The notes beneath the pieces were generated by a model that made no database searches, was not told the DNA's origin, and saw only the letters and a program-made list of their open reading frames with translations. 64,000 bases of DNA, from positions 102,398-166,397 of the forward strand of contig DASXEB010000022.1 in the NCBI GenBank assembly GCA_036490335.1. Direction: 5' to 3'. A program made the translations under genes and the position numbers. Below are positions 37,268 through 46,350 of this stretch, piece by piece. The stretch comes from Palsa-1392 sp036490335 (GTDB lineage Bacteria > Verrucomicrobiota > Verrucomicrobiia > Chthoniobacterales > UBA10450). Position 1 is the first letter of the stretch. Every line of letters begins with the position of its first letter.

Positions 37268-37732
37268 TCAGTCGATGCTGACTTCGATTTTCGGTTTTGC
37301 CTCCTCGGCTTTCGGCAGTGTGACAGTCAAAACTCCATCCTTGTAATTGGCGCTAACCTTTGCCGCGTCGACTCGCGTCGGCAATGTAACGCTCCGGCGA
37401 AATTTTCCACTGAAGCGCTCATTGCGCTCAGCGGTCTCGCCATCGCCCGAAGCCGACTGACGTTCGCCGGTGATGGTGAGAGTCCCATCGTGCAGGGAAA
37501 TTTGGATATCTTCCTTCCGCATCCCTGGAAGCTCCACCAGCGCCACGACGTTGTCGGCGCTTTGATAGAGATCGAGCGCAGGAGTCCAAACAGCAAAAAG
37601 CTGCGCCTGACGGCCAAAATTCGCCGACGAGGGCAACTCGAAAAGATCGTTTAATTCTTCACGCAGATTCGACCACCGGTCGAAATTTTGCCACGGAAAG
37701 ACGCTTGGCGTTTGATAACGAATTAAGTTCAT
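37268..37732 (-). CDS. small heat shock protein Hsp20 (first of pair)
   Basis: 154 aa. An N-terminal arm (MNLIRYQTPSVFPWQNFDRW) precedes the alpha-crystallin domain (about 45-145) with VVALVELPGMRKEDIQISL, RSVTLPTRVDAAKVSA and GVLTVTLPKAEEAKPK; the C-terminal anchor is KIEVS. It is the promoter-proximal gene of a two-gene unit. The pair is divergent enough to suggest hetero-oligomers or different timing. Confidence 0.95.
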   Translation of the reverse strand: MNLIRYQTPSVFPWQNFDRWSNLREELNDLFELPSSANFGRQAQLFAVWTPALDLYQSADNVVALVELPGMRKEDIQISLHDGTLTITGERQSASGDGETAERNERFSGKFRRSVTLPTRVDAAKVSANYKDGVLTVTLPKAEEAKPKIEVSID

Positions 37733-37762
37733 ATTGATAGCTTGAAAGGCGATTTATACATT

Positions 37763-37778
37763 AGCTCGTATCGTGCCA
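37763..37778 (-). promoter_or_regulatory. candidate sigma-54 promoter of the hsp20 pair
   Basis: On the minus strand the sequence TGGCACG-N4-GAGCT has the conserved GG and GC 10 bp apart, as in -24/-12 elements; the -12 half is only partly matched. It is about 30 bp upstream of the first hsp20 ATG in an AT-rich 230-bp gap (37733-37964) shared with divergent ribD. No enhancer-binding protein gene is nearby. Confidence 0.35.
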
Positions 37779-37964
37779 GTCCAGAAGTCAATTAGAATTT
37801 ATGTCACAACTATTTCTATGAGTGATTATTAATGATAACAACCGCCAGACGCTCCCCTAGCATAAAGAGACAGAACGTCGCTAGCGCCGAGTATTGAATT
37901 TAGAAATCCCTGTGACGTAATGTAACGGTTTACTTTGTTGATAAGAACTTCTAGCTTTCAGTCG

Positions 37965-38996
37965 ATGTCTCATGAGAAGCACAAACACTTCATGCGCGCG
38001 GCTCTAGCCGAAGCTCGGAAAGGAGTCGGGCAGGTAAGTCCGAATCCAGCTGTCGGGGCTGCCCTTGTCCAAGGCGGACGGATCATCAGCGCCGGTTATC
38101 ATCGAGCCATTGGATTGCCACATGCGGAGGTCGAGTGTCTCGCGGCGGCGGGCAATCGTTCGCTTCGCTCGGGCACATTATATGTGACGCTCGAACCTTG
38201 TTCGACCACCGGTCGGACGCCGCCTTGCACCGACGCGATTGCGCGCGCGGGATTGAAGCGCGTCGTGATCGGCGCGATGGATCTGAATCCGGCGCATTGC
38301 GGACGCGCTGTGCGCCAGCTTCGCGCCGCCGGCATCGAGGTCATCACCGGAATCCTGGCAGCCGAATGCTCGGGATTGAATGAGGCATTCAATAAGTGGA
38401 TCGTAACCCGGCGCCCGTTTGTGATCGCGAAATGCGGAATGAGTCTGGACGGTCGCCTAACGAGGCGGCCTGGCGAAGGTCGCTGGCTGACCTCCTCCGC
38501 TTCACGGCGTCATGCGCGTCGTTTGCGCGCCGAAGTCGATGCGGTTTTGATCGGCGCGGAGACATTGCGGCAGGATAATCCTCGCCTGACAACGCGCGGA
38601 CCGCGCGGCACGCGACAACCCTGGCGCGTCGTCCTTTCCGACTCGCGAAGGCTCCCGCGTGATGCTCATCTTTTCACCGACCGCTTCGCGAAACGGACGC
38701 TGATTTTCAGCGGAAAAGATCTGGTTGAGGTGTTACGCGAGCTTGGCGAACGCGAGGTGACGAGCGTGCTGATTGAAGGCGGCGGCGAGGTCTTGGGGCA
38801 AGCTTTTGCGGCGCATTTGGTCGATAAGGTGCAATTCTATCTGGCGCCGATTTTCGCCGGCGGACCGGTTGTCGCGGTCGCAGGGGAAGGTGCGGGCTCG
38901 ACTGCGGCGGCCCTTCGGCTAACGAATATGCGCTACGAAAAAATCGGCTCCGATCTCTGCGTTACGGGATACGCGGTCGGGGATCCCAGCGGCTGA
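37965..38996 (+). CDS. ribD: bifunctional riboflavin deaminase/reductase
   Basis: 343 aa from ATG 37965 (MSHEKHKHFMRAALAEARKG). The N-terminal deaminase (1-145) has zinc ligands in LPHAEVECL and EPCSTTGRTPPC; the C-terminal reductase (about 150-340) has GMSLDGRLT, GAETLRQDNPRLT and VLIEGGGEVLGQAF. It performs two consecutive steps of riboflavin synthesis. The frame extends 30 bp upstream, but the domain begins at this ATG. Other rib genes are not in the window. Confidence 0.95.
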   Translation: MSHEKHKHFMRAALAEARKGVGQVSPNPAVGAALVQGGRIISAGYHRAIGLPHAEVECLAAAGNRSLRSGTLYVTLEPCSTTGRTPPCTDAIARAGLKRVVIGAMDLNPAHCGRAVRQLRAAGIEVITGILAAECSGLNEAFNKWIVTRRPFVIAKCGMSLDGRLTRRPGEGRWLTSSASRRHARRLRAEVDAVLIGAETLRQDNPRLTTRGPRGTRQPWRVVLSDSRRLPRDAHLFTDRFAKRTLIFSGKDLVEVLRELGEREVTSVLIEGGGEVLGQAFAAHLVDKVQFYLAPIFAGGPVVAVAGEGAGSTAAALRLTNMRYEKIGSDLCVTGYAVGDPSG

Positions 38997-39056
38997 ATAA
39001 TTACCCGGCCATTCGCGTCTGAATTTTCGTTCCTATATTGGGAAGGACATGAAGCA

Positions 39057-39320
39057 ATGAACTGGAAGAAGATCTTATTTCTCGTCGCGGTCACCGGATC
39101 GTTTGCATTTGCGGGCGCACCTAAATCGGAAGCGGGAGTATCGGTCCGGATCGGAGTTGGCGTCCCTGTTGCCTATCCGGCTTATCCGTATCCCTACCCG
39201 TACCAATACGCCTATCCGTATTACGGAGGGCTCTATTATCGTTTCGGCCGTCCCTATTTTTATCGGGGCCGATATTTCTATCACCGCCCGGTGGTTTATC
39301 GCGGGCGCCCTGTTCGTTAG
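39057..39320 (+). CDS. small secreted Tyr/Pro-rich protein
   Basis: 87 aa with a signal peptide (KKILFLVAVTGSFAFAGA). The mature part is dominated by Tyr, Pro, Arg and Gly, with repeats such as YPYPYPYQYAYPYYGG. Similar low-complexity envelope proteins occur in many Gram-negatives; no function is assigned. Its stop TAG and the convergent rpoD stop both lie within one motif copy (39314-39322). Confidence 0.78.
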   Translation: MNWKKILFLVAVTGSFAFAGAPKSEAGVSVRIGVGVPVAYPAYPYPYPYQYAYPYYGGLYYRFGRPYFYRGRYFYHRPVVYRGRPVR

Positions 39321-41278
39321 GCGCCAGCGGGGGCCGGTTGCGCGACTGCCTGGAGATCGGCAGCTTCGAGGAAACCCTCGAGTTGCCGAATTCTTGTCGG
39401 GTGCCGCATCTTCCGCAGCGCTTTCGCTTCGATCTGGCGAATTCTCTCCCGCGTCACGCGAAATTGACGGCCGACTTCCTCGAGCGTGCGGCTGTAGCCA
39501 TCGACCAGCCCAAACCGCTGCTCCAGGACCTGGCGCTCGCGATCGGTTAACGTCTCGAGCACATCTTTTATTTTCTCCTTGAGCAACGCGATCGCAGTCA
39601 TGTCGCTCGGGTTTTCCGCGCCTTTGTCCTCGATAAAATCACCGAAATTTGTCTCCTCACTTTCGCCCACTGGCGCTTGCAGCGAAATGGGCTGCTGCGC
39701 CATCTTCAGCACCGCGCGCACGCGATCGACCGGAAGCAAAATTTCCTCCGCGACTTCATCCGGGGTCGGCTCGCGACCGTATTCCTGGAGCAATTGCTTC
39801 TGCACGCGCATCAATTTGTTGATCGTCTCGATCATGTGCACCGGAATGCGAATCGTGCGCGCCTGGTCCGCAATCGAACGCGTGATCGCCTGCCGGATCC
39901 ACCACGTCGCGTAAGTGGAAAATTTGTAGCCGCGGCGATACTCGAATTTCTCGACTGCCTTCATCAATCCCATGTTGCCCTCCTGGATGAGATCGAGAAA
40001 TGAGAGGCCGCGATTGGTGTATTTTTTCGCGATCGAAATCACGAGGCGCAGATTGGCTTCGACCATTTCCGTCTTCGCGCGCAAGGCGTGCCGCAGCCAG
40101 CCGCGCAATTCCTTGTAGCGCGCGTCGAATTCGTTAGGCGGAAGCCAGACCTTGCTTTCCAGCTCCTGCAGCCGCCGCTTGATCGTTTCGCGACTGTTTC
40201 GTTTCACCTGCTTTTTTAAATCCTCCTGCAAACTGCGCAGGTTCGTGTAGTGGATGTCGGCCAGACGAACAAATTCCTCCGTCACCCGCTGCTTGAAATA
40301 GAATTGCGGATACAATCGCTGCAGCTTGATCACGACCTTCTCGAACTTTTTCAGTTGCGTCGGGCCATGCTGCCGCCGCATCAACTGCGAATACTTGCGA
40401 TCGATTTCCACGCTCATTTTTTGCACCTGACGGCAAAGGCGTGGCAAAATTTTCATGTAGCGTTCGCGGCTCTCGATTTTTTTATCGAGAATCACGCGAT
40501 CAAAACGTTCGCCGCCTTCGGCCAGCTTCGCCGCGAGATCGAGGTGCGCGCGCGCGACAAAACCGAAACGATGAATGTGCTGCTGGACCATTGATTCGGC
40601 CTCTTCGATCCGCTTCGAAATCTCGACTTCCTGCTCGCGCGTGAGCAGCGGCACCTGACCCATCTGCTTGAGATACATCCGCACCGGATCATCGAGAATG
40701 TCGAGTTTCGTCTCATGCTTTTCCTCTTCTTCCTCGACATCTTTTTTGCCGTCTTTGTAACGGTCGACCTCCGAGGCCTCGATAATATTGATTTCGAGTT
40801 TTCGCAGTCTCGTCAGAATGAGGTCGAGCTCCTCGGGATCGGTCAACTCCGGCGGCAGCGACTCGTTCAAATCATCGAAAGTCAGGTAACCCTGTTCCTT
40901 CGCGAGCTTGATCAGGTCGCGAATGCGCGCTTGTGTCTGGCTGCCGGTCGGCGCGGCCGATCCATTTCCGCTAGCAAATTCCATACGGCCCAACGAAGCA
41001 GATTTTCTGCCTCGCTTCTTTTTGACCGGCTGCGCAGCTCGCGGCCGGCCTCGACCGCGGGTCGATTTTGGCCTAACGACAAGGGACTTCTTCGGCGCGC
41101 GGCGGCGCGTCGATGCCGCCCGTTTTTTTGTCAGGCGGCGTGGCTTCTTGCTTCGCGCGACCCGCTTCTTGGCCCGTTTCGACTTTGCAACCGGCGGCCG
41201 ACCGCGTTTTTTTGCCTTTGCAAAAACACGCTTCGAAGCCTTCGGTCGCCGACCGGATGGTTTGGATTTTTTAACCAA
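39317..41278 (-). CDS. rpoD: primary sigma factor RpoD with AT-hook-like N-terminal extension
   Basis: 653 aa. Region 1.2 (DDPVRMYLKQMGQVPLLTREQE), region 2 (ANLRLVISIAKKYTNRGLSFLDLIQEGNMGLMKA split across 2.1-2.2, then YKFSTYATWWIRQAITR), region 3 and region 4 (TLEEVGRQFRVTRERIRQIEAKALRK) are canonical for group 1 sigma-70. Residues 1-95 are extremely Lys/Arg-rich and contain AT-hook-like KKRGRPP, RGRGRPR and KKRGRK words, before the usual region 1.1 (about 110-190). It follows dnaG as in the classic dnaG-rpoD arrangement. The stop lies in a shared motif copy. Confidence 0.97.
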   Translation of the reverse strand: MVKKSKPSGRRPKASKRVFAKAKKRGRPPVAKSKRAKKRVARSKKPRRLTKKRAASTRRRAPKKSLVVRPKSTRGRGRPRAAQPVKKKRGRKSASLGRMEFASGNGSAAPTGSQTQARIRDLIKLAKEQGYLTFDDLNESLPPELTDPEELDLILTRLRKLEINIIEASEVDRYKDGKKDVEEEEEKHETKLDILDDPVRMYLKQMGQVPLLTREQEVEISKRIEEAESMVQQHIHRFGFVARAHLDLAAKLAEGGERFDRVILDKKIESRERYMKILPRLCRQVQKMSVEIDRKYSQLMRRQHGPTQLKKFEKVVIKLQRLYPQFYFKQRVTEEFVRLADIHYTNLRSLQEDLKKQVKRNSRETIKRRLQELESKVWLPPNEFDARYKELRGWLRHALRAKTEMVEANLRLVISIAKKYTNRGLSFLDLIQEGNMGLMKAVEKFEYRRGYKFSTYATWWIRQAITRSIADQARTIRIPVHMIETINKLMRVQKQLLQEYGREPTPDEVAEEILLPVDRVRAVLKMAQQPISLQAPVGESEETNFGDFIEDKGAENPSDMTAIALLKEKIKDVLETLTDRERQVLEQRFGLVDGYSRTLEEVGRQFRVTRERIRQIEAKALRKMRHPTRIRQLEGFLEAADLQAVAQPAPAGA

Positions 41279-41346
41279 ATCGAAGTCTGATCAGTTGTTG
41301 GTTGGAAACCTGAAATTGATGAAAGCGCCAGCCAGACCGCGTTGCT

Positions 41347-43152
41347 TCAGGCGTCGTGCCCGCGGGACGGGACAAGCCGCGAAAAATCGTCGAGTTGGCT
41401 GCGCAGGTCAACAACTTGTTTCTGCAAAGCGACCACTTCGCCGGCCGTCAACTGCGGCAGTTTGAGCCGGCTCTCGGCCGCGCGGAGCCGGCGCCGCAAA
41501 GCCGGCTGGCGCAATCCCTGCCACCATTCGCGCGCAACTTTTTCAGCGTCCGGCGGCATCTTTTGCAACAGCCAGCCAGAGACTAAGGACTCTTCTTCCG
41601 CCGGCAGCGAGGAGAGAAAAAGATTGAGCGAAGCGGAATCATCGGGCCGAAAAGCAGCCGCGAGAATTTTGCCTAACAATGCCGCGTTCGGCGTCTCGGC
41701 GACGACTTCGCGCCAGTCCTGCGCCAGAAAAAAATCGCGCGCGGCCGCGTCGCGCAAAGCGAGCAGGCAAAGGAGCGCGATCTCGTGCGGCGGCGCCGGC
41801 GCGGGCGCGCGCGGCGTCTCGTTAGGCGAACGGTCGCGCTGAAATTTCGGGAGAAGATTGGCGAAATCGTCCCGCGCGACGCCGAGCCGCGCCGAAACTT
41901 TGTTGATCACTTCGTGGCGCATGAGGGGGTCGTGCACGCGCGCGACGGTGTCCGCGAGTTGCCGCGCCAGATCCATTTTGGCGGCGAGATTTGTCATGTC
42001 GGTCGCGCCCGCCGCGCGCGCGATCCAAAAATCGAAAAAGTCCGGCGCGGCCCCGACGCGCGCGGCAAACTTTTCCGCGCCTTCCTTGCGGACTAACGAA
42101 TCGGGATCTTCGCCGCGCGGCATCTCCGCGACGCGCACGACGAGATCGTTTTGCAACAGCGGCTCGAGCGAACGCTCGGCGGCTTTTTCACCCGCGGCAT
42201 CGGCATCGAAACAAAGGACAACCTCGTTGACGTAGCGTTTCAAAATCCGGGCCTGGCCTTCGGTAAAAGCCGTGCCCTGCGGCGCGACCACATTCGTTAG
42301 GCCGGCTTCGAAGAGCGCGATAAGATCGAGCTGACCTTCGCAGACAATCGCGCTGCCGGCATCGATCAGGCCGCGCTTCGTTTTGTGCAGGCCGAAAAGA
42401 ATGCGGCCTTTTCGAAAGAGCGGCGTTTCCGGCGAGTTCAAATATTTCGCGCTCTCCGTGCTATTCGTTAGGATCCGTCCGCTGAAGGCGATCACTTCGC
42501 CGACATCGTTGCAGATCGGAAACATCAACCGGCCGCGGAAACGATCGTAAACTTCGCTCTCTGGCCGCTCTTCATCGCGCAACTTCACGAGGCCGCTTTG
42601 CAAAATCGTCGCGCGTTTGTAGCCGCGATCGAGCGCCCATTTCAAACATGCGTCCCAACTTTCCGGCGCGAAGCCGAGCTGCCACGATTTCGCGACTGCG
42701 CTGCTGATCCCGCGCTTTTTCAGATACTCGCGCGCGTCGGCGCCGGTTTCGGTTTTGAGCAAATTATTTTGAAACCACTCCGCGGCTTCCGCGTGCAATT
42801 TCAGCAGCGTGCGCCGCGCTTCGTGCTGGCGATCTTCGATCGCGTTCCCGCCCGTTTCCTCGATCACGGGAATACCCGCGCGCGCCGCCAGCCGCCGGAC
42901 TGATGCCGGAAAATCGACGTGCTCGTAATCCATCACGAAACGAAAAACGCTCCCGCCCACACCGCAGCCGAAACAGTGGAACGATTGGCGCGCCGGATTG
43001 ACGTGAAACGACGGCGTCTTCTCTTGGTGAAACGGGCAGAGCGCGCGAAAATTTGCGCCCGCGCGCTTGAGCGGGAAGTAGGAGCCGATCACTTCCACGA
43101 TGTCGTTCGCGGCCAGCACCTGCTCGATCGTGTGATTTGGAATCGTGCCCAT
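41347..43152 (-). CDS. dnaG: DNA primase
   Basis: 601 aa from ATG 43152 (MGTIPNHTIEQVLAANDIVE). The N-terminal zinc finger has CPFHQEKTPSFHV and CFGCGVGG. The TOPRIM core has VCEGQLDLIALFEAG, VVLCFDADAAGEKA and the acidic site near EDPDSLV. A helical C-terminal domain binds helicase. The frame extends to 43242, but the family start is the internal ATG. It is upstream of rpoD by 68 bp. Confidence 0.96.
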   Translation of the reverse strand: MGTIPNHTIEQVLAANDIVEVIGSYFPLKRAGANFRALCPFHQEKTPSFHVNPARQSFHCFGCGVGGSVFRFVMDYEHVDFPASVRRLAARAGIPVIEETGGNAIEDRQHEARRTLLKLHAEAAEWFQNNLLKTETGADAREYLKKRGISSAVAKSWQLGFAPESWDACLKWALDRGYKRATILQSGLVKLRDEERPESEVYDRFRGRLMFPICNDVGEVIAFSGRILTNSTESAKYLNSPETPLFRKGRILFGLHKTKRGLIDAGSAIVCEGQLDLIALFEAGLTNVVAPQGTAFTEGQARILKRYVNEVVLCFDADAAGEKAAERSLEPLLQNDLVVRVAEMPRGEDPDSLVRKEGAEKFAARVGAAPDFFDFWIARAAGATDMTNLAAKMDLARQLADTVARVHDPLMRHEVINKVSARLGVARDDFANLLPKFQRDRSPNETPRAPAPAPPHEIALLCLLALRDAAARDFFLAQDWREVVAETPNAALLGKILAAAFRPDDSASLNLFLSSLPAEEESLVSGWLLQKMPPDAEKVAREWWQGLRQPALRRRLRAAESRLKLPQLTAGEVVALQKQVVDLRSQLDDFSRLVPSRGHDA

Positions 43153-43233
43153 GCGCGCGGTTTTTTTCTCGTGAGGAAAAGCGAAGCGATGGCAAATTAA
43201 CGCAGCGCCCACGGGCTTCCAAACGATCTCGTC

Positions 43234-44631
43234 ATGTTTCACGCCAACCGGATTTGCGTTTTCCTCGCGACGCTTTGCTTTTCGTTAGGCGCGGCTCAGG
43301 CGCGCGAAGTCGTGAGGCGCGGCGACGTCGTGGTCGTGCCGCTGCACGGAGAAATTTCTGCTTCGCTCGTTCTCTTCATTCGTCGCGCCGAAAAAACGGC
43401 CGAGACCGCGGGCGCGAGCGCGCTCATTCTCGACATGAACACCTACGGCGGCGAACTCGATTCCGCCGAGGAGATTACCGGCATTCTCAATCACGCGAAC
43501 ATCCCGACCTACACCTTCATCAACTCCAACGCGGGATCGGCCGGCGCGATCATCGCGCTCGCGACCAAACATATTTACATGGCGCCGGTCAGCGCGATCG
43601 GCGCGGCCGCCCCGATTCTTTCCACCGGCCAGGATTTGCCGCCGACGGAAAAGGAAAAAGCGATCTCGTATTGGTCGGCGCTCGTGCGCGGGAGCGCGAT
43701 TCGCAACGGTCACAATCCCGACATCGGCCAGGCCTTCATGGACAAGGACAAGGAAGTGAAAATCGGCAACAAGGTCGTGCATGCGAAAGGCACCCTGCTC
43801 ACTTTGAACGCGCAGGAGGCGACGGAAAAATTCGCCGGCAAACCGCTCCTCGCCGAAGGCATCGCGGACACGATCGCGCAAGTCGTGCAGGAGGCCGGCC
43901 TGAAAGGCGCGGTCGTGCAAATCGATCCGAGCGGCTTCGAGCAACTGGCTTTTTGGCTGACCGCGCTCTCGCCGCTTTTATTGTTAGGCGGAATCATCGG
44001 CGCGTATCTCGAATTCAAAATCCCGGGCGCGACTCTGCCCGCGGTCGCTTCCGGAGTTTGTTTCGCGCTCTTTTTTCTCGGCCATTATTTTGCCGGGCTC
44101 GCGGGTTGGGAAACGGTCGGGCTTTTCGTCCTCGGCGTCGTTTTTGTCCTCGTGGAAATTTTGTTCTTTGCCCACTCCACGATCATTTTCGGAGTCATCG
44201 GCATTTTCTTCATGCTCGGCTCATTGCTTTGGGCGATGATCGATCGTTATCCTGGCCAGGGATTTTTCCCGACTGGTCAAATGCTCGCCGTGCCGGCTCT
44301 AAATCTTTGCATCGCGCTCCTCGCCGCTGGAATTCTTATCGCGGTGCTCGCAAAATTTTTGCCGCGCACGAGCGTTTATCGCCGCTTCGTTCTCGCGACG
44401 ACCAACCCGCCCGGACCATCGTTAGCCGAACCGGTGCGCGTTTTTGCGCGAGAGAATCCGATCGCGCCCGGGATGCGCGGCCGCACCCTCACGATCCTGC
44501 GACCGAGCGGCAAGGCGCAGTTTGACGATCGCGTGGTCGATGTCGTGACCGAGGGCGAATTCATCGCGCCGGAAACGCCGATCGCTGTCATCGCGGCCGA
44601 CGGGATGCGCGTCGTCGTTAGGGGAATCTGA
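43234..44631 (+). CDS. NfeD-type membrane serine protease
   Basis: 465 aa. A signal sequence precedes a ClpP/SppA-like serine protease domain (about 30-225) with DMNTYGGELDSA, the nucleophile in NAGSAGAII and a Lys in the following segment. Four to five membrane helices follow (245-385), then a C-terminal OB-fold NfeD domain (GMRGRTLTILRPSGKAQFDD). Such proteins work with SPFH/stomatin partners; none is adjacent. Its stop overlaps the malG ATG (TGATG). Confidence 0.92.
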   Translation: MFHANRICVFLATLCFSLGAAQAREVVRRGDVVVVPLHGEISASLVLFIRRAEKTAETAGASALILDMNTYGGELDSAEEITGILNHANIPTYTFINSNAGSAGAIIALATKHIYMAPVSAIGAAAPILSTGQDLPPTEKEKAISYWSALVRGSAIRNGHNPDIGQAFMDKDKEVKIGNKVVHAKGTLLTLNAQEATEKFAGKPLLAEGIADTIAQVVQEAGLKGAVVQIDPSGFEQLAFWLTALSPLLLLGGIIGAYLEFKIPGATLPAVASGVCFALFFLGHYFAGLAGWETVGLFVLGVVFVLVEILFFAHSTIIFGVIGIFFMLGSLLWAMIDRYPGQGFFPTGQMLAVPALNLCIALLAAGILIAVLAKFLPRTSVYRRFVLATTNPPGPSLAEPVRVFARENPIAPGMRGRTLTILRPSGKAQFDDRVVDVVTEGEFIAPETPIAVIAADGMRVVVRGI

Positions 44632-45503
44632 TGTCGCGTCGCGCGCCGCTGGTTGCCGCGGAATCGAGAAAATCGCTCTCGCACAACGTGCGCATGGCGC
44701 TGAGTTACGGCGCGCTGCTTGTCTTCACGATTTTCGCGCTCTATCCGATCAGCCGGGTAGTCACGATCGCGATCCGACCCGGAGATCAATTGCTTTCCTC
44801 ATCGCTCGCGCTCATTCCGCGCGACGCGACCTTCGCGAATTTTCGCATTCTTCTTTTTCAAACGCCGTTTTTGCGATGGTTAGGCAATTCGACCTTAATC
44901 GCGCTCGCGGTCACGATCACCGGCGTCGCGCTGGCTTCGACCGCGGGCTACGCACTCTCGCGTTTTCGTTTTCTCGGCCGGAGCACGACGATGAATGGCC
45001 TGCTCGTGACGCAAATGTTCCCGGCCACAATGCTGCTCCTGCCTCTTTATTTAATCCTGATCAAACTCGGCCTGATCAACTCCTATCTCGGCGTCATCGT
45101 CATCTATACCGCGACCGCACTGCCGTTTTGCATCTGGCAATTGAAAGGCTACTACGACACGATTCCGCTCTCGCTCGAAGAAGCGTGCAGCATCGACGGC
45201 GCGACGCGCTGGCAGGCATTTTATCTCGTCGTGCTCCCGCTCGCCGCGCCGGCCGTCGTCATCACCGCGCTCTTTTCCTTTCTCACCGCGTGGAACGAAT
45301 ACGTCGTCGCCGCGCTCATCCTCCAGGATGTCGATTTGTTTACCCTCCCGCTCGGCTTGAAAATGTTTCAGTCGAACATGAGCACGCAATGGGGCCTTTA
45401 CGCCGCCGGCGCGCTGCTGGTTTCGCTTCCCGTCATCGCGCTTTTTTTGGTATTGAGCCGGTTCCTCGTTTCCGGACTCAGTTCCGGCGCGGTCAAAGGC
45501 TAG
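44631..45503 (+). CDS. malG: maltose/oligosaccharide ABC permease, MalG-like
   Basis: 290 aa, six membrane helices, with the EAA loop EEACSIDGATRWQAFYLVVLPLAAP near 185-210 that contacts the ATPase, and the MalG-type ending SRFLVSGLSSGAVKG. It takes up alpha-glucans or other oligosaccharides. The matching MalF (52753-53646) and binding protein (53837-55051) are about 8 kb away on the other strand, so the transporter is split. No MalK ATPase is in the window. Confidence 0.9.
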   Translation: MSRRAPLVAAESRKSLSHNVRMALSYGALLVFTIFALYPISRVVTIAIRPGDQLLSSSLALIPRDATFANFRILLFQTPFLRWLGNSTLIALAVTITGVALASTAGYALSRFRFLGRSTTMNGLLVTQMFPATMLLLPLYLILIKLGLINSYLGVIVIYTATALPFCIWQLKGYYDTIPLSLEEACSIDGATRWQAFYLVVLPLAAPAVVITALFSFLTAWNEYVVAALILQDVDLFTLPLGLKMFQSNMSTQWGLYAAGALLVSLPVIALFLVLSRFLVSGLSSGAVKG

Positions 45504-45515
45504 GAATTTTTTGAA

Positions 45516-46307
45516 ATGAAAACACTCGCACTTTTTTTCATCGTCCTTTTCTCGTTAGGCGGAATTTTGCCGGTCGCCAGGGCAGACCAGACCAACATCG
45601 CCGAAGACGACGCCAGCCAGGATGCCTACAAGGATGGCTTCGATACGGGCAAAAATGGCGGGACCGGTTTCGACGCGTGGAAAATGACAGCCGAAGCAAC
45701 CGGCGACGATCAGCACGCCGGGTTTTTCGTCGCCACGACCGACAACAACAAAGATCTCAACGGGATCGCGAGCAGTGGCAAAGCCTGGGGCTTTTACGCC
45801 AACGGCAGCGGCTTCGAACAGGCGGTCGCGTATCGCGCGTTTAAGGCGCCGCTCGCGGTCGGCGATTCGTTTTCGTTCATGATGGAACACGGCCGAATCG
45901 AACAAAAATTCGACAAGGACGATCCCGCCGGCGGCTCGATCGGCCTGACCCTGCGCACGAGCAACGCGAGCGATTCGCCTAACGACTATAACAAGGACGC
46001 GGTCTTCGAAATCGGCTTCTACAAGGGCAAGGAAAACTACCAGATCTACGACGGCTCGGGCGACGACAAGACCGATTCCGGCGTCGCCTTTACCGATGCC
46101 GGCATTACCGTCACGGTCACGATCACGGGCGACGACACCTACGATTTGGAGATTCAAACCATGAGCGACAAAAAGCTCACGAAATTGCCCGGGCGAAAAT
46201 TGAAGGCGGCGGGGCCAATCCAAAGTCTCGCCATTTTTGATCGCAACGGCGAAAAGTACGACGCCTTTTTCAACTCGCTCCAGGTCGCGCGCGAAAACAA
46301 ACAATAA
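45516..46307 (+). CDS. secreted beta-rich protein of unknown function
   Basis: 263 aa with signal peptide KTLALFFIVLFSLGGILPVARA. The mature protein is rich in Asp, Gly, Lys and Thr, with beta-type segments (AVGDSFSFMMEHGRIEQ, GSIGLTLRTSNASD), suggesting a jelly-roll or carbohydrate-binding fold. It lies between malG and the sugar MFS, which hints at a glucan-related role. No family is recognised. Confidence 0.72.
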   Translation: MKTLALFFIVLFSLGGILPVARADQTNIAEDDASQDAYKDGFDTGKNGGTGFDAWKMTAEATGDDQHAGFFVATTDNNKDLNGIASSGKAWGFYANGSGFEQAVAYRAFKAPLAVGDSFSFMMEHGRIEQKFDKDDPAGGSIGLTLRTSNASDSPNDYNKDAVFEIGFYKGKENYQIYDGSGDDKTDSGVAFTDAGITVTVTITGDDTYDLEIQTMSDKKLTKLPGRKLKAAGPIQSLAIFDRNGEKYDAFFNSLQVARENKQ

Positions 46308-46350
46308 CCCGGCCGGCGGGTTCGTCAGGCGCTCCTTTACTCGTTAGGCA

